NCBI GenBank assembly: GCA_031292385.1
Contig: JARLHE010000056.1
Span: 16,085 to 80,084, forward strand
Length of the DNA: 64,000 nt
Reading direction: 5' to 3'
Source: Oligoflexia bacterium
Lineage (GTDB): Bacteria > Bdellovibrionota > UBA1018
Below, piece after piece: positions 25,113-39,707 of the stretch; the first letter of the stretch is position 1; every line of letters starts with the position of its first letter. The notes under the pieces were generated by a model. That model made no database searches, had not been told where the DNA came from, and saw only the letters and a program-made list of their open reading frames with translations. The position numbers and the translations under genes are program-made.

Positions 25113-26303
25113 ATGTCGAAAGAGAAATTTGAACGAAGCAAGCCCCACTGCAATATCGGGACGATCGGTCACGTCGACCATGGTAAGACGACTCTTACCG
25201 CGGCCATCACGACCGTTCTTGCGAAAAAAGGCTGGGCGCAAGCTCGTGCATACGACCAAATTGATAACGCTCCGGAAGAAAAAGAGCGCGGTATCACGAT
25301 CAACACGACTCACGTCGAGTATCAAACCCAGAACCGCCACTACGCGCACGTCGACTGCCCGGGCCACGCCGACTACGTGAAGAACATGATCACCGGCGCT
25401 GCTCAAATGGACGGCGCCATTCTCGTGGTTTCCGCTGCGGACGGCCCGATGCCTCAGACCCGTGAGCACATCCTGCTCGCTCGTCAGGTCGGCGTTCCTG
25501 CGATCGTCGTTTTCTTGAACAAGTGCGACATGGTTGACGACAAGGAACTTTTGGACCTCGTCGAAATGGAAGTCCGCGAGCTGCTTACTTCCTACAAGTA
25601 CCCTGGCGACCAGATTCCGGTCATCAAGGGTTCTGCATTGAAGGCGTTGGAAGGCGATCAAGGCGAGCTCGGCGAGCCGGCGATCTTGAAGCTCATGGAA
25701 GCTTGCGACAGCTACATTCCGCAGCCTAAGCGCGAAAAAGACAAGCCGTTCTTGATGCCCGTTGAAGACGTGTTCTCGATCTCTGGTCGCGGTACCGTCG
25801 TCACCGGCCGCGTCGAGCGCGGTGTGATCAAGGTCGGCGAAGAATGCGAAATCATCGGTCTCCGTCCGACGATCAAGACCGTTGTCACCGGCGTTGAAAT
25901 GTTCCGCAAGTTGCTCGATCAAGGTGAGGCTGGCGACAACATCGGCGCCCTTCTCCGCGGCACGAAGAAAGAAGAAGTTGAGCGCGGCCAAGTTCTCGCT
26001 CACGTGGGCACCGTTACCCCTCATAAGAAGTTCAAGGGTTCGGCCTACATTCTCACGAAGGAAGAAGGCGGACGTCATACTCCGTTCTTCAACGGCTATC
26101 GTCCTCAGTTCTACTTCCGTACGACTGACGTGACGGGCGTCGTGAAGCTTCCTGCCAACGTCGAGATGGTCATGCCTGGCGACAACGTTGCCGTTGAGGT
26201 TGAGTTGATCACCCCGATCGCAATGGAAAAGGAACTGCGCTTCGCTATCCGCGAAGGCGGCCGTACCGTCGGCGCCGGCGTTGTTGCCGAAATCATCGAG
26301 TAA
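25113..26303 (+). CDS. tuf: translation elongation factor EF-Tu
   Basis: Delivers aminoacyl-tRNA to the ribosome as a GTP complex. 396 residues: G1 GHVDHGKT (19-26), switch region [13 protein letters not shown]3 DCPGHADY, G4 NKCD and G5 SALKAL, then the two beta-barrel domains, with [13 protein letters not shown] and the C-terminal [16 protein letters not shown]. Start at the ATG 25113, preceded by AGGAGG; 24 upstream in-frame codons fall in the leader. The tRNA-tuf linkage implies co-transcription. Confidence 0.99.
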   Translation: MSKEKFERSKPHCNIGTIGHVDHGKTTLTAAITTVLAKKGWAQARAYDQIDNAPEEKERGITINTTHVEYQTQNRHYAHVDCPGHADYVKNMITGAAQMDGAILVVSAADGPMPQTREHILLARQVGVPAIVVFLNKCDMVDDKELLDLVEMEVRELLTSYKYPGDQIPVIKGSALKALEGDQGELGEPAILKLMEACDSYIPQPKREKDKPFLMPVEDVFSISGRGTVVTGRVERGVIKVGEECEIIGLRPTIKTVVTGVEMFRKLLDQGEAGDNIGALLRGTKKEEVERGQVLAHVGTVTPHKKFKGSAYILTKEEGGRHTPFFNGYRPQFYFRTTDVTGVVKLPANVEMVMPGDNVAVEVELITPIAMEKELRFAIREGGRTVGAGVVAEIIE

Positions 26304-26339
26304 TTATTTACTCGTTTTTTGTCCTTTAGAGCTCCGTAG

Positions 26340-26366
26340 GGGAGGGGGTGAGATTCACCCCCTCCC
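26340..26366 (+). terminator. strong GC hairpin between tuf and rpmG
   Basis: GGGAGGGGGTGA and TCACCCCCTCCC pair over 12 bp around a GAT loop. The following TGTTTGG is a poor U-tract, so termination is probably partial; it may also act as a barrier to 3' decay of the tuf message. Confidence 0.5.
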
Positions 26367-26422
26367 TGTTTGGAAGTAGAAGTCGGTTAACGACTTGTAA
26401 TTGATAGAAAGAAGTAGAAGTC

Positions 26423-26572
26423 ATGAGAGTTATCGTAAGTTTGGATTGTACCGAGTGTAAGCGTAAAAACTATTCAACGACCAAGAACAAGCAGAAGACG
26501 ACCGACAAGCTCGAATTCAAAAAATTCTGCAAGTTCTGCCGCAAGCACACGGGACATCGCGAAGGAAAATAA
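26423..26572 (+). CDS. rpmG: 50S ribosomal protein L33, zinc-ribbon form
   Basis: 49 residues, [20 protein letters not shown] at the start. Four Cys in CTEC and CKFC make the zinc-binding form of L33. Basic throughout, ending HREGK. Position between tuf and tRNA-Trp/secE is the conserved arrangement. A weak purine-rich stretch (AGAAAGAAGTAGAAG) precedes the ATG. Confidence 0.95.
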   Translation: MRVIVSLDCTECKRKNYSTTKNKQKTTDKLEFKKFCKFCRKHTGHREGK

Positions 26573-26587
26573 CCTTCTTGTTTGAGT

Positions 26588-26663
26588 AGGGCAGTAGCTC
26601 CAATGGTAGAGCAGCGGATTCCAAATCCGCGTGTTGTGGGTTCGAGTCCCTCCTGCCCTGCCA
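26588..26663 (+). tRNA. tRNA-Trp (anticodon CCA)
   Basis: 76 nt. Acceptor AGGGCAG pairs CTGCCCT, anticodon stem GCGGA/TCCGC with loop TTCCAAA (CCA), T-loop TTCGAGT, CCA encoded. Lies between rpmG and secE as in many bacteria. Confidence 0.97.
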
Positions 26664-26692
26664 CTAAAGAAATATCGGATTAAGTTAATTCT

Positions 26693-27070
26693 ATGGAACA
26701 GAGCCAGCATCAAAAATGGGTCAACCTCAGCTATCTCGCGGTGGCCGCTCTTTTGGGCTATATCGTTTACGCTGCGGGCGCCAAAATCGTTGGCGTGTAT
26801 GATCTCGAAACCCGCATCCGGGACGTCGATCTTGTTTTGCGCGGATTGTCCGTATTCGCGTTCGCGGCTCTTTTTTTCATTCTTTACAAGAATCACCAGG
26901 TCAATCAGTTCATGAACGAAGTCATGGCCGAGTTGTCCCGTGTGACTTGGCCAACGCAAAAAGAAACGACCTCGGCGACCGTGGTTGTGCTGGTCATGGT
27001 GGTGGTCTCAGGCATGATCCTGGGACTGATGGATTATTTGCTGACTACCCTGCTAAAATGGGTAATTTAA
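26693..27070 (+). CDS. secE: preprotein translocase subunit SecE
   Basis: 125 residues with three membrane helices (about 11-31, 47-66, 97-121), the longer form also found in E. coli. The conserved amphipathic segment FMNEVMAELSRVTWPTQKETTSAT, just before the last helix, contacts SecY. Followed after nine bases by nusG, the usual pair. Confidence 0.97.
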   Translation: MEQSQHQKWVNLSYLAVAALLGYIVYAAGAKIVGVYDLETRIRDVDLVLRGLSVFAFAALFFILYKNHQVNQFMNEVMAELSRVTWPTQKETTSATVVVLVMVVVSGMILGLMDYLLTTLLKWVI

Positions 27071-27079
27071 GGGAGCCTT

Positions 27080-27640
27080 ATGAGCGAGTTATTATCAACT
27101 CAGCCTTCAGGAGAAATGGCTTGGTATGTGGTTCATACTTATTCCGGGTATGAGAACAAGGCCAAGTTCGCGCTTGAAGAACGGATTAAATCTGCGAAGA
27201 AGGAATCCTTTTTCAACGAAATCATCGTTCCCGAAGAAAACGTCGTTGAGTTAGTCAAAGGCCAAAAGAAGACGACCAAGCGCCGCTTCTTCCCTGGTTA
27301 CATCCTGGTGAAGATGATTTTGACAGAAGAGACTTGGCACATCGTCAAGGACACCCCGAAGATCACCGGCTTTGTCGGCGATAAGGTTCGGCCGGTCCCG
27401 GTCCCTGAAAGCGATGTGCAAAAGATGACTAATCGGATCGCCGAAGGTCAGGTTAAACCCCGTCCACGTATTTCCTTCCATGAGGGAGAGAATGTCCGCG
27501 TGATCGACGGGCCGTTTTCCAATTTCAATGGCGTGGTAGAGGACGTCAATCCGGATAAGGGCAAGGTTAAGGTGCTGGTCAGCATTTTTGGCCGCTCAAC
27601 CCCAGTTGAGCTCGACTTTATTCAGGTTGAAAAAATTTAA
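27080..27640 (+). CDS. nusG: transcription antitermination factor NusG
   Basis: Couples RNA polymerase to ribosomes and Rho. 186 residues: NGN domain with AWYVVHTYSGYENKAK and RRFFPGYILVKM, and a C-terminal KOW domain (about 137-168, NVRVIDGPFSNFNGVVEDV). Directly follows secE. Confidence 0.98.
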   Translation: MSELLSTQPSGEMAWYVVHTYSGYENKAKFALEERIKSAKKESFFNEIIVPEENVVELVKGQKKTTKRRFFPGYILVKMILTEETWHIVKDTPKITGFVGDKVRPVPVPESDVQKMTNRIAEGQVKPRPRISFHEGENVRVIDGPFSNFNGVVEDVNPDKGKVKVLVSIFGRSTPVELDFIQVEKI

Positions 27641-27687
27641 AAACAAAAGTGGTAGCACGTTAAGACGTGTGTTAGAGAGAGCCCCTT

Positions 27688-28113
27688 ATGGCAAAGAAAG
27701 TTACTGGTCAAATTAAGCTCCAGATCCCTGGTGGACAGGCAAATCCTGCTCCTCCGGTTGGCCCAGCGCTCGGTCAGCGTGGCGTCAACATCATGGAATT
27801 CTGCAAAGCGTTTAACGCAAAAACCGCGGACCAAAAGGGCATGGTCATTCCGGTGATCATCACCGTGTATTCGGACCGCTCTTTTACGTTCATTACGAAG
27901 ACTCCTCCGGCATCCATCTTGTTGCTGAAGGCGGCGAAGATCGAAAAAGGATCGGGCGAGCCGAACAAGACCAAAGTCGGCAAGGTCACGAAAAAGCAAG
28001 TTGAAGAGATCGCTAAGCTGAAAATGCCTGATCTGAACGCGGGAAGCGTCGAGGCCGCAATGCGGACTATCGCTGGCACCGCGCGTAGCGCAGGTATTAC
28101 GGTCACCGATTAA
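27688..28113 (+). CDS. rplK: 50S ribosomal protein L11
   Basis: 141 residues. The N-terminal domain has [32 protein letters not shown], the thiostrepton-region fold. The C-terminal RNA-binding domain ends [10 protein letters not shown]. Binds the GTPase-associated region of 23S rRNA. Followed by rplA, often autoregulated by L1 in the rplK leader; a specific L1 site was not identified here. Confidence 0.98.
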   Translation: MAKKVTGQIKLQIPGGQANPAPPVGPALGQRGVNIMEFCKAFNAKTADQKGMVIPVIITVYSDRSFTFITKTPPASILLLKAAKIEKGSGEPNKTKVGKVTKKQVEEIAKLKMPDLNAGSVEAAMRTIAGTARSAGITVTD

Positions 28114-28186
28114 TTTTGAGTATTTAGTTTTTCCCTGAGTGGGAGCCGAAGACGTCAGGTCGGCGCTTGAACCACGAGAGGTCATA

Positions 28187-28918
28187 ATGGCTGAAAAGAA
28201 GAAAAAAGTAGGGAATCAAGGTAAAAAGTACGCTGAGGCGATAGCTAAGCTTCAAGTGGGCAAGAGATACAGCGTCGCGGAAGGTTTCGATTTGCTCCCG
28301 CAAGTCGCTTACGCGAAATTCGACGAAACGGTCGATGTTGCTTTCAGCTTGGGTGTCGACCCGAAGCATTCGGATCAAATGGTTCGTGGAGCCATGGTCC
28401 TTCCTCATGGCATTGGCAAGACGTTCCGTGTCGCGGTTCTTGCTAAAGGCGAGAAAGCTCGTGAAGCAGAAGCCGCTGGCGCCGACGTGGTCGGCGCAGA
28501 CGACCTGATTGAGCGCATTCAGGGCGGCTGGATGGATTTCGACAAGATGATTGCAACCCCGGACATGATGGTCGCGGTCTCTAAGATCGGCAAGATCCTT
28601 GGTCCCCGCGGTTTGATGCCGAATCCTAAGCTCGGAACCGTTACTTTCGAAGTAGCCAAGGCGGTGAAGGAGCAGAAGCTTGGTAAGATCGAATACCGTA
28701 CCGAGAAGGCTGGGATCGTGCACGTTGTGATCGGCAGAAAGTCCTTCGGCGCTCAGAAGCTTCGCGAAAATTTCAGCGCGCTTCTCGCGACGATCGTTAA
28801 GGCTAAGCCTCCGACGAGCAAGGGCACCTATCTCAAGAACATCACGATTTCGACGACGATGAGTCCTGGAATCGCGCTCGATACGGCTGATGCAGCGGCT
28901 GTCTCGGGTGTTGCCTGA
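28187..28918 (+). CDS. rplA: 50S ribosomal protein L1
   Basis: 243 residues. Typical segments are [52 protein letters not shown] and the terminal [11 protein letters not shown]. Starts at the ATG 28187 after GAGAGGT; an in-frame upstream codon at 28139 adds 16 residues of no conserved look. Lysine-rich N-terminus ([12 protein letters not shown]). Confidence 0.98.
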   Translation: MAEKKKKVGNQGKKYAEAIAKLQVGKRYSVAEGFDLLPQVAYAKFDETVDVAFSLGVDPKHSDQMVRGAMVLPHGIGKTFRVAVLAKGEKAREAEAAGADVVGADDLIERIQGGWMDFDKMIATPDMMVAVSKIGKILGPRGLMPNPKLGTVTFEVAKAVKEQKLGKIEYRTEKAGIVHVVIGRKSFGAQKLRENFSALLATIVKAKPPTSKGTYLKNITISTTMSPGIALDTADAAAVSGVA

Positions 28919-28949
28919 TCAATCTTTCGAGAAGAAATAAGGATAACTT

Positions 28950-29489
28950 ATGAATCGCGCAGAAAAAACAGAGCTCGCTACTGAGCTGAAAGATAAATTC
29001 AACAAGGCAAGTGTTGCCATTTTTGCCGACTACAAAGGCCTTTCGGCTACGCAGGCGGACAATCTTCGTCGCGCGTTGCGTGCCGAAAAGACTGAAGTGA
29101 AGGTTTTGAAGAATAACGTCGCCCGTCTTTTGACCCGCGAGGGTGCGATGGGCGAGGACGCCAAAGCTTTGATGGATGCCATGGTGGGTCCGACCCTCGT
29201 TGCGTTTGCTTATGGCGATCCGGCTGCGGCTGCAAAGGTAATTCACAAGTTTGCTCAGGACAATGAAGCTCTTAAGTTGAAAGAGAGCCTCATGGGTGAC
29301 AAGCGAATCGACGCTTCAGGTGTTGAAGAGCTTGCCAAGCTCCCGAGCAAGGAAGTTCTGGTGGCCAAATTCTTGGGTACGTTGAATGCCCCGATTACGA
29401 ACTTTGTCGGTGTCTTGGCTGCGGTGCCGCGTAGCATGGTCACCGTCTTGGCTGCGGTGGAAAAGAAGAAGGCGAATCCAGAGTCTTGA
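28950..29489 (+). CDS. rplJ: 50S ribosomal protein L10
   Basis: 179 residues, base of the ribosomal stalk that anchors L7/L12 dimers. The N-terminal RNA-binding domain has VAIFADYKGLSATQADNLRRALR; the C-terminal helix binds L12. AAGGA lies about six bases before the ATG. The gap from rplA is only 31 bp, too short for the long L10 leader known from enterobacteria. Confidence 0.97.
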   Translation: MNRAEKTELATELKDKFNKASVAIFADYKGLSATQADNLRRALRAEKTEVKVLKNNVARLLTREGAMGEDAKALMDAMVGPTLVAFAYGDPAAAAKVIHKFAQDNEALKLKESLMGDKRIDASGVEELAKLPSKEVLVAKFLGTLNAPITNFVGVLAAVPRSMVTVLAAVEKKKANPES

Positions 29490-29621
29490 TTTTGGTTTGA
29501 AAAGTCATCCGAACCGGCGCTCAGGAGAGCCGCTGGAAGCACGATGTAGGATGTAAAATGAAGGAGCTTGAAGTCAGGAAGGCTGAGAGCAGATTGACTA
29601 ACGTAAGTAGAGGTAAGAAAA
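29490..29621 (+). promoter_or_regulatory. rplJ-rplL spacer with small hairpin and candidate leader ORF
   Basis: 132 bp. GCTC-AGGA-GAGC forms a small stem around 29519-29530. A 26-codon ATG frame (29558-29638, beginning MKELEVRKAESR) with AGGATGTAAA before it runs into rplL by 17 bases. Either a coupling peptide or chance. Confidence 0.25.
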
Positions 29622-30002
29622 ATGTCAGCAGTTACTAAAGAACAAGTTGTTTCGTTCATTGAGAATATGTCCGTTCTCGATCTCTCCCAATTGGTGAAAG
29701 AGCTCGAGACCAAGTTCGGTGTGTCGGCCGCTGCCCCGATGGCTGTGGCTATGCCGGGCGCTGCTGCCGCTGGCCCGGCCGCTGAAGCTAAGACCGAGTT
29801 CACGGTTGTGCTTTCGGCTGCTGGCGACAAGAAGATCAATGTGATTAAGGAAGTTCGCGCGATCACCGGTCTCGGTTTGAAAGAAGCGAAGGACCTCGTT
29901 GAAGGCGCTCCTAAGACTCTTAAGGAAGGCATCGCCAAGGCTGAAGCCGACGAAATCAAGAAGAAGCTCGAAGCTGAAGGAGCTAAGGTCGAAATCAAGT
30001 AA
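29622..30002 (+). CDS. rplL: 50S ribosomal protein L7/L12
   Basis: 126 residues: N-terminal dimerisation helices (about 1-35), an Ala-rich hinge (about 36-56) and the C-terminal factor-binding domain with [37 protein letters not shown] lies before the ATG. Confidence 0.98.
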   Translation: MSAVTKEQVVSFIENMSVLDLSQLVKELETKFGVSAAAPMAVAMPGAAAAGPAAEAKTEFTVVLSAAGDKKINVIKEVRAITGLGLKEAKDLVEGAPKTLKEGIAKAEADEIKKKLEAEGAKVEIK

Positions 30003-30045
30003 TCGGCCTGAACTCTGTCCGCTCGTTTTAAAAAAAATCGTGCCA

Positions 30046-30081
30046 CGCCCTTGCCTTGCCTGAAAAATCAGGTAAGGTGGG
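30046..30081 (+). other. hairpin downstream of rplL
   Basis: CGCCC plus CCTTGCCTGA pair with TCAGGTAAGG plus GGGCG around an AAAA loop. No T-tract follows. In enterobacteria the rplL-rpoB gap carries an attenuator and an RNase III site; this hairpin is a counterpart candidate. Confidence 0.45.
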
Positions 30082-30245
30082 CGCGGTATCGATTATATAT
30101 CATTTATCAGTCCAAGATTATCTGTGGGTTTGGGGCGTAAGCCTCATATCCGAGGGTTCGGATTCTGGCTATACCCGATGAAAACGATGGATCTCAAGGT
30201 CCTCGGTTTTTCGGTTATAGGCGGAATCTTCTCGCGCATCGTCGG

Positions 30246-30267
30246 GCGCTCTCTAGAGCGCTCTTTT
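30246..30267 (+). terminator. attenuator-like hairpin directly before rpoB
   Basis: GCGCTC-TCTA-GAGCGC is followed by TCTTTT, an intrinsic-terminator shape just before the rpoB ribosome binding site (TTAGGAG). It would set the ratio of RNA polymerase to ribosomal proteins. Located in a 284-bp gap with no gene. Confidence 0.5.
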
Positions 30268-30286
30268 AAGTAAGTTAGGAGCAAGC

Positions 30287-33200
30287 ATGGCAGCCCCTTT
30301 TTCGGAAAGTCGCCGGGTACGTAAGGATTTCTCCAGAATTTCTTCACCGGTGGAAATTCCGAACCTCATCGAGCTTCAACGAAAGTCATACGAAAAATTC
30401 CTACAAGCGGACGTCTCGCCTCAAAAGCGTGAAAGCTACGGCTTGCAGGCGGTTTTCAAGTCCGTTTTCCCAATCGAGGACTTCAATCGGACGGCTTCTC
30501 TCGAATTTGAAAGTTATACCCTTGAAAAGCCGAAGTATGATGTCGGTGAGTGCCGCCAGCGCGGCATGACGTTCGCCGCTCCACTCAAGATCACCGTTCG
30601 CTTGGTGGTTTATGATGTGGATGAGGAGGCTGGTACCCGCAACATCCGCGATATCAAAGAACAAGAAGTTTACATGGGCGAAATTCCGCTCATGACCGAA
30701 GCCGGATCGTTCATCGTAAACGGTACCGAGCGCGTAATCGTCAGCCAATTGCACCGTTCGCCTGGCGTTATTTTCGATCACGATCAAGGAAAGAGCCATT
30801 CGAGCGGCAAGATCCTTTACTCCGCCCGAGTGATTCCGCATCGCGGTTCCTGGCTCGATTTCGAATTCGACCATAAGGACATTCTCTATGCCCGCATCGA
30901 CCGCAAGCGTAAGCTTCCGGCGACGATCGTGCTTCGCGCGATGGGGATGTCGAATTTCGAGATCCTGAACTTTTTCTATAAAGTCGAGCGCATTCATTTC
31001 GAAAAGGACGGCAAATTCTACAAGGCTGTTGATCTGGAAATCCTTTCCGGTCAGCGCGCCGAAGAAGATATCGTCGATCCGAAGACCGGCGACTCAATTG
31101 TTAAGAAAAATCGCAAGTTCACGAAAGCAGTCATCAAGAAGTTGCAGGACGCCGGCATCAAGCGTCTTGAGGTTCCTCTTGAAGCCGTGCTCGGTCGTGT
31201 TGCTTCCGAAGACGTCGTCGATGAAAAGACCGGCGAAGTCCTGCTCGAATGCAATCAAGAGCTGTCGGAATCCAAGATTGAAGACCTTCGTGCCAAGGGC
31301 ATCAAGGAAGTTAAGGTTATTTTCACCGATAACCTTTCTTACGGGGCTTTCCTGCGTGAAACGCTGACTTTGGACAAGGTTTCCAGCCCTGAAGAAGCTT
31401 TGATCGAAATCTACAAGCGTATGCGGCCCGGTGATCCTCCGACGATCGAGGCGGCTCGTCAGCTTTTCGACAACTTGTTCTTCAATGCCGATCGCTACGA
31501 CCTGTCACGGGTCGGCCGTTTGAAGCTGAACTACAAGTTCCCTGAAAACAAAGCTTCGGCGGAATCCTCGGTTCTGACGAAGGAAGACATTCTCTCGACC
31601 CTGTTCTACCTCTGCGAATTGAACAACGGTCGTGGAACGATCGACGATATCGATCACCTCGGCAATCGCCGCGTTCGCGCGGTCGGTGAGTTGATCGAGA
31701 ACCAATACCGCATCGGCCTCGTTCGCATGGAACGGGCGATCAAGGAACGCATGAGTATTCAGGAAATCGAAACCCTGATGCCGCATGACTTGATCAATCA
31801 GAAGCCGGTATCGGCGGTCGTGAAGGAATTCTTCGGATCCAGCCAGCTGTCCCAGTTCATGGATCAGACGAATCCTCTTTCCGAAGTGACTCACAAGCGT
31901 CGTCTCTCGGCCCTCGGGCCGGGCGGTCTGACCCGTGAGCGCGCGGGCTTCGAAGTTCGCGACGTTCATAACACTCACTACGGACGTATCTGCCCGATCG
32001 AAACGCCTGAAGGTCCAAACATCGGTTTGATCGCCAGCCTTTCGACTTACGCTCGCGTGAACGAGTACGGTTTCATTGAAACTCCGTATCGCGTGATCGA
32101 TGGTCGCAAAGTCACGGATCAGATCAAGTTCTTCACGGCAACCGAAGAAGAAAACAAGATCATCGCTCAAGTTTCGCCGGATGCTCTTCGCGCCGGTAAG
32201 CTTGCCGGCGATTTGCTTGCGGCTCGTCGTAAGGGCGACTTCGCGTTGGTTAACCCGGATGACATCGAGTTGATGGACGTTTCGGCGAACCAGCTCGTGT
32301 CGATCGCGGCCTCTTTGATTCCGTTCCTCGAGCACGATGACGCTAACCGCGCATTGATGGGTTCGAACATGCAACGCCAGGCGGTTCCGTTGATCCGTAC
32401 GGCGGCGCCTCTGGTTGGAACGGGCATCGAGCGGGTTGTGGCTCGTGACTCCGGGCAGATCATCGTCAATCGTCATGATGGCGAAGTCATCATGGTCGAC
32501 GGAACGAAGATCGTGGTTCGTCGCACGGGTTCGGCGAACGATGAAGTCGGATCCGATGTCGATATTTACAATCTGACGAAGTATCAGCGCTCCAATCAGA
32601 ACACCTGCGTGACCCAGCGCCCGGTCGCCAAAGTCGGCGACAAGGTGAAGGCCGGCGATGTTCTGGCTGACGGCCCGGGCACCGATGCCGGTGAACTGGC
32701 TCTCGGACAGAACGTGCTTGTCGCGTTCATGCCTTGGGGTGGCTATAACTTCGAAGACTCGATCCTGATCTCCGAGCGCTTGATCAAGGAAGACACCTTC
32801 ACTTCGATTCACATCGAAGAGTTTGAATGCGTCGCCCGCGATACGAAGCTTGGAAAAGAAGAAATCACCCGCGACATTCCGAATGTCGGCGAGGAAGCCC
32901 TGAAGGATCTCGACCAGAGCGGCATCATCCGCATTGGCGCCGAGGTGAAGCCGGGCGATATCCTGGTCGGTAAGGTCACGCCGAAGGGCGAGACTCAGCT
33001 CTCTCCCGAAGAAAAGCTCCTCCGAGCCATCTTCGGCGAAAAGGCGGGCGATGTTCGCGATACCTCCCTGCGCGTTCCTTCGGGCGTGCAAGGGATCGTC
33101 ATCAACGCCCAGGTCTTCGCTCGCGAAGGCACCGAGCCGGATGAACGTACCAAGTCCATTCTCGAAGAGCAGATCGCGAAGATTCGTCGCGATGAAAAGA

Positions 33201-34423
33201 TCGAGACGGATGCGATTCGCCAGTCGGCTTTCAACAAGATCGCCAAGATTTTGGATGGCGCCGCCACCACGGGCAAGCTCTTGTCGGAAGACGGTTCCGA
33301 AGAGCTTCTCAAGAAGGGTCAAGGCCTCAACCTCGATACTCTCGTGGGCGTTCCTTTCGACCTCTTGGGCTTCATCCCGGTTAAGGACGATCTCGAGCAG
33401 GAAGTCACCGCGATCATGAAGACCGCCAAGGAGAAGATCGAAGCCGTTCGCTACGTTTTCAAGGAGAAGACGGACAAGCTGAAGCGCGGCGACGAGCTCG
33501 CTCCGGGCGTCATCAAGATGGTGAAGATCCAAATCGCGATCAAGCGCCGTCTCCAAGTCGGTGACAAGATGGCAGGCCGCCACGGGAACAAGGGTGTCAT
33601 CAGCCGGATTCTTCCGATGGAAGACATGCCGTTCATGGCGAACGGCACTCCGGTCGACATGGTCCTGAACCCGCTGGGCGTTCCTTCGCGTATGAACATC
33701 GGGCAATTGCTCGAAGTGACTTTGGGCTGGGCCGCTCGCGGCGTCGGCGAAAAGGTCACCGAGTACCTTGAGCAATTCAACGGAGATAAGCTGCGTAAGG
33801 TCCTTAAGGACACTTACCAGAACGCCGAAGTCGACAAGTACGTCGACAAGGCTTCCGATGCCGAGCTCAAGAAGATGGCCTATCACCTGCGTAACGGTGT
33901 CCACTTCGCGACGCCCGTCTTCGACGGCGCGAGCGAGAAGGACATCAACAGCATGCTCTCACTCGCGGACCTTCCGGCCCGTGGGCAGACCACGTTGTTC
34001 GACGGCGTGACGGGTGACCCGTTCGCCGAAGAGGTGACGGTCGGCATCATGTACATGCTCAAACTCCATCACTTGGTTGAAGAAAAGATCCATGCGCGTA
34101 GCATCGGTCCGTACAGCCTCGTGACCCAGCAGCCTCTCGGCGGCAAGGCCCAGTTCGGTGGCCAGCGTCTCGGAGAGATGGAAGTCTGGGCGCTCGAAGC
34201 TTACGGAGCGGCGTACGGCCTTCAGGAGTTCCTGACGGTCAAGTCGGACGATGTGACGGGTCGTAACCGAATGTACGAGGCAATTGTTAAGGGTGAACAG
34301 CTCCTTGAGCCGGGTCTCCCAGAGTCGTTTAATGTGCTTGTCAAGGAACTCCAAAGTTTGGCGCTCAACGTCGAGCTGATCGAGGAACATGACAAGGACA
34401 TGGGCGCCAACATTGTTTCCTAA
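30287..34423 (+). CDS. rpoB: RNA polymerase beta subunit
   Basis: 1378 residues, complete. The rifampicin region [31 protein letters not shown] (from about residue 517) has the sensitive-type sequence at Asp, His and Ser positions. Further signatures are [31 protein letters not shown] and the C-terminal [31 protein letters not shown] precedes the ATG. Two hairpins upstream may modulate expression relative to the ribosomal protein genes. Confidence 0.99.
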   Translation: MAAPFSESRRVRKDFSRISSPVEIPNLIELQRKSYEKFLQADVSPQKRESYGLQAVFKSVFPIEDFNRTASLEFESYTLEKPKYDVGECRQRGMTFAAPLKITVRLVVYDVDEEAGTRNIRDIKEQEVYMGEIPLMTEAGSFIVNGTERVIVSQLHRSPGVIFDHDQGKSHSSGKILYSARVIPHRGSWLDFEFDHKDILYARIDRKRKLPATIVLRAMGMSNFEILNFFYKVERIHFEKDGKFYKAVDLEILSGQRAEEDIVDPKTGDSIVKKNRKFTKAVIKKLQDAGIKRLEVPLEAVLGRVASEDVVDEKTGEVLLECNQELSESKIEDLRAKGIKEVKVIFTDNLSYGAFLRETLTLDKVSSPEEALIEIYKRMRPGDPPTIEAARQLFDNLFFNADRYDLSRVGRLKLNYKFPENKASAESSVLTKEDILSTLFYLCELNNGRGTIDDIDHLGNRRVRAVGELIENQYRIGLVRMERAIKERMSIQEIETLMPHDLINQKPVSAVVKEFFGSSQLSQFMDQTNPLSEVTHKRRLSALGPGGLTRERAGFEVRDVHNTHYGRICPIETPEGPNIGLIASLSTYARVNEYGFIETPYRVIDGRKVTDQIKFFTATEEENKIIAQVSPDALRAGKLAGDLLAARRKGDFALVNPDDIELMDVSANQLVSIAASLIPFLEHDDANRALMGSNMQRQAVPLIRTAAPLVGTGIERVVARDSGQIIVNRHDGEVIMVDGTKIVVRRTGSANDEVGSDVDIYNLTKYQRSNQNTCVTQRPVAKVGDKVKAGDVLADGPGTDAGELALGQNVLVAFMPWGGYNFEDSILISERLIKEDTFTSIHIEEFECVARDTKLGKEEITRDIPNVGEEALKDLDQSGIIRIGAEVKPGDILVGKVTPKGETQLSPEEKLLRAIFGEKAGDVRDTSLRVPSGVQGIVINAQVFAREGTEPDERTKSILEEQIAKIRRDEKIETDAIRQSAFNKIAKILDGAATTGKLLSEDGSEELLKKGQGLNLDTLVGVPFDLLGFIPVKDDLEQEVTAIMKTAKEKIEAVRYVFKEKTDKLKRGDELAPGVIKMVKIQIAIKRRLQVGDKMAGRHGNKGVISRILPMEDMPFMANGTPVDMVLNPLGVPSRMNIGQLLEVTLGWAARGVGEKVTEYLEQFNGDKLRKVLKDTYQNAEVDKYVDKASDAELKKMAYHLRNGVHFATPVFDGASEKDINSMLSLADLPARGQTTLFDGVTGDPFAEEVTVGIMYMLKLHHLVEEKIHARSIGPYSLVTQQPLGGKAQFGGQRLGEMEVWALEAYGAAYGLQEFLTVKSDDVTGRNRMYEAIVKGEQLLEPGLPESFNVLVKELQSLALNVELIEEHDKDMGANIVS

Positions 34424-34460
34424 ACGGTTTCGTTGCTGAATTTTCACCTGAGGGAAAAAA

Positions 34461-38609
<4,149 letters not shown>

Positions 38610-38678
38610 TCGAATAAAAAATTACATCGGGCCTGGTTCGCGATGCGGATCGGGCCCGGTGATCTCATCTTTCTCAGT

Positions 38679-38753
38679 GCGGGGTTAGCTCAGCGGTAGA
38701 GCAGCGTCTTTACACGGCGACGGTCGGGGGTTCAATCCCCTCACCCCGCACCA
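38679..38753 (+). tRNA. tRNA-Val (anticodon TAC)
   Basis: 75 nt. Acceptor GCGGGGT pairs ACCCCGC, D-arm GCTC/GAGC, anticodon loop TTTACAC gives TAC, T-loop TTCAATC, CCA encoded. The anticodon stem GCGTC/GGCGA has a G-A mismatch at its base and one G-U pair, so it is somewhat weak. Confidence 0.92.
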
Positions 38754-38782
38754 AAATTTTCAGGAGAAAATTTTTCCGAAGC

Positions 38783-38893
38783 GCAGCGGGTCCGCAGTGC
38801 GGACAAGTCGGGCAGGAGCCCGACTTAGCGAGCATCGGATTGCACCGGCAGTAGGCGTGCCCAGTGGGCACAACGCGAGCGTGAGGCGAGCGT
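38783..38893. repeat. REP-like cluster of three hairpins
   Basis: Tandem perfect hairpins: GTCCGC/GCGGAC with loop AGT (38790-38804), AAGTCGGGC/GCCCGACTT with loop AGGA (38805-38826) and GTGCCC/GGGCAC with loop AGT (38857-38871), set among GCGCAGCG and GCGAGC words. It looks like a dispersed palindromic element or a small structured RNA. No ORF overlaps convincingly. Confidence 0.5.
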
Positions 38894-38986
38894 TAGAACT
38901 TTTCCCCAAGATATCACGTCTCAAAATGGGTACCGCAGCGTGGGTCCGGCGGACCCAAAATTCGCTTTTCGTTTAATGAGCGACAC

Positions 38987-39691
38987 ATGAAGCATCAATT
39001 GAAACGAACGACCGAGCGGATTGGCGACATAGAAATTCAGATCGAGTGCTTGGAAGATCTCAATCGCACGATTGATGAGCTCTTCGAGGAATTGGAGCGC
39101 ACGGGGCGGCCCGAGCTTCTGGAGGAGCTCTGTCCTTATTTCGGCACGGTTTGGCCTTCGGCGCGCGCGCTGGCCGAGGCAATCGTCAAGGCGCGACCAG
39201 AGGGAATGAGCATTTTGGAGTTGGGCTGTGGGCTTGCGCTTCCGAGCCTGGCCGCGGCCAAAGCGGGAGCGCGGGTCGTCGCCACGGATTTTCATCCGGA
39301 GGTTCCCGAATTCCTGGCACGTAATATAGCGCTCAACTGGGAGCTCGACAGTGTAGCTCGCCCCGCGATCGAGTACATCCGGACGGATTGGTCGAAGGGA
39401 AATTTTCCTGGCGGCCCATTCGGCGGGTTCGACCGAGTCATCGGTAGCGACGTGCTCTACGAGAGGCAACAGGTTCCGCTTCTGGCGCGCGCTATTCAGG
39501 CGACGCTGGCGGACGGGGGAGAGGCGTGGATCGCGGATCCAGCAAGGCCTTATTTGCAGTCCTTCGTCGATGAAATGCGCGCGAGCGGCTTCGCGCATGA
39601 GACCCAGATCCGAGTTGCCGCTGACACGGTCAACGGCTTGCCTGTAAGCAAAGAGATCTTTATCGTGAGACTGTGGAAAAACCCTTATTGA
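38987..39691 (+). CDS. class I SAM methyltransferase, METTL21/methyltransf_16-like
   Basis: 234 residues. The N-terminal PYFGTVWPSARALAE and motif I ILELGCGLALPSLAAAKAGA (about 76-95), with ATDFHPE after it and VIGSDVLYE as motif IV/post-motif, match the protein-lysine or nicotinamide N-methyltransferase-like group. Methylates a protein or small molecule; target unknown. No strong ribosome binding site precedes the ATG. Converges with the giant lipoprotein gene, 16 bp apart. Confidence 0.8.
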   Translation: MKHQLKRTTERIGDIEIQIECLEDLNRTIDELFEELERTGRPELLEELCPYFGTVWPSARALAEAIVKARPEGMSILELGCGLALPSLAAAKAGARVVATDFHPEVPEFLARNIALNWELDSVARPAIEYIRTDWSKGNFPGGPFGGFDRVIGSDVLYERQQVPLLARAIQATLADGGEAWIADPARPYLQSFVDEMRASGFAHETQIRVAADTVNGLPVSKEIFIVRLWKNPY

Positions 39692-39707
39692 TTTTATAAA
39701 ATGACTT

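Noticed and set aside
31505..33904. 799-codon antisense frame across rpoB
   Set aside because: Open only because of codon bias in rpoB; no RBS, no recognisable domain, and the sense gene is certain. The same holds for 36045-38396 across rpoC and 25104-26078 across tuf.
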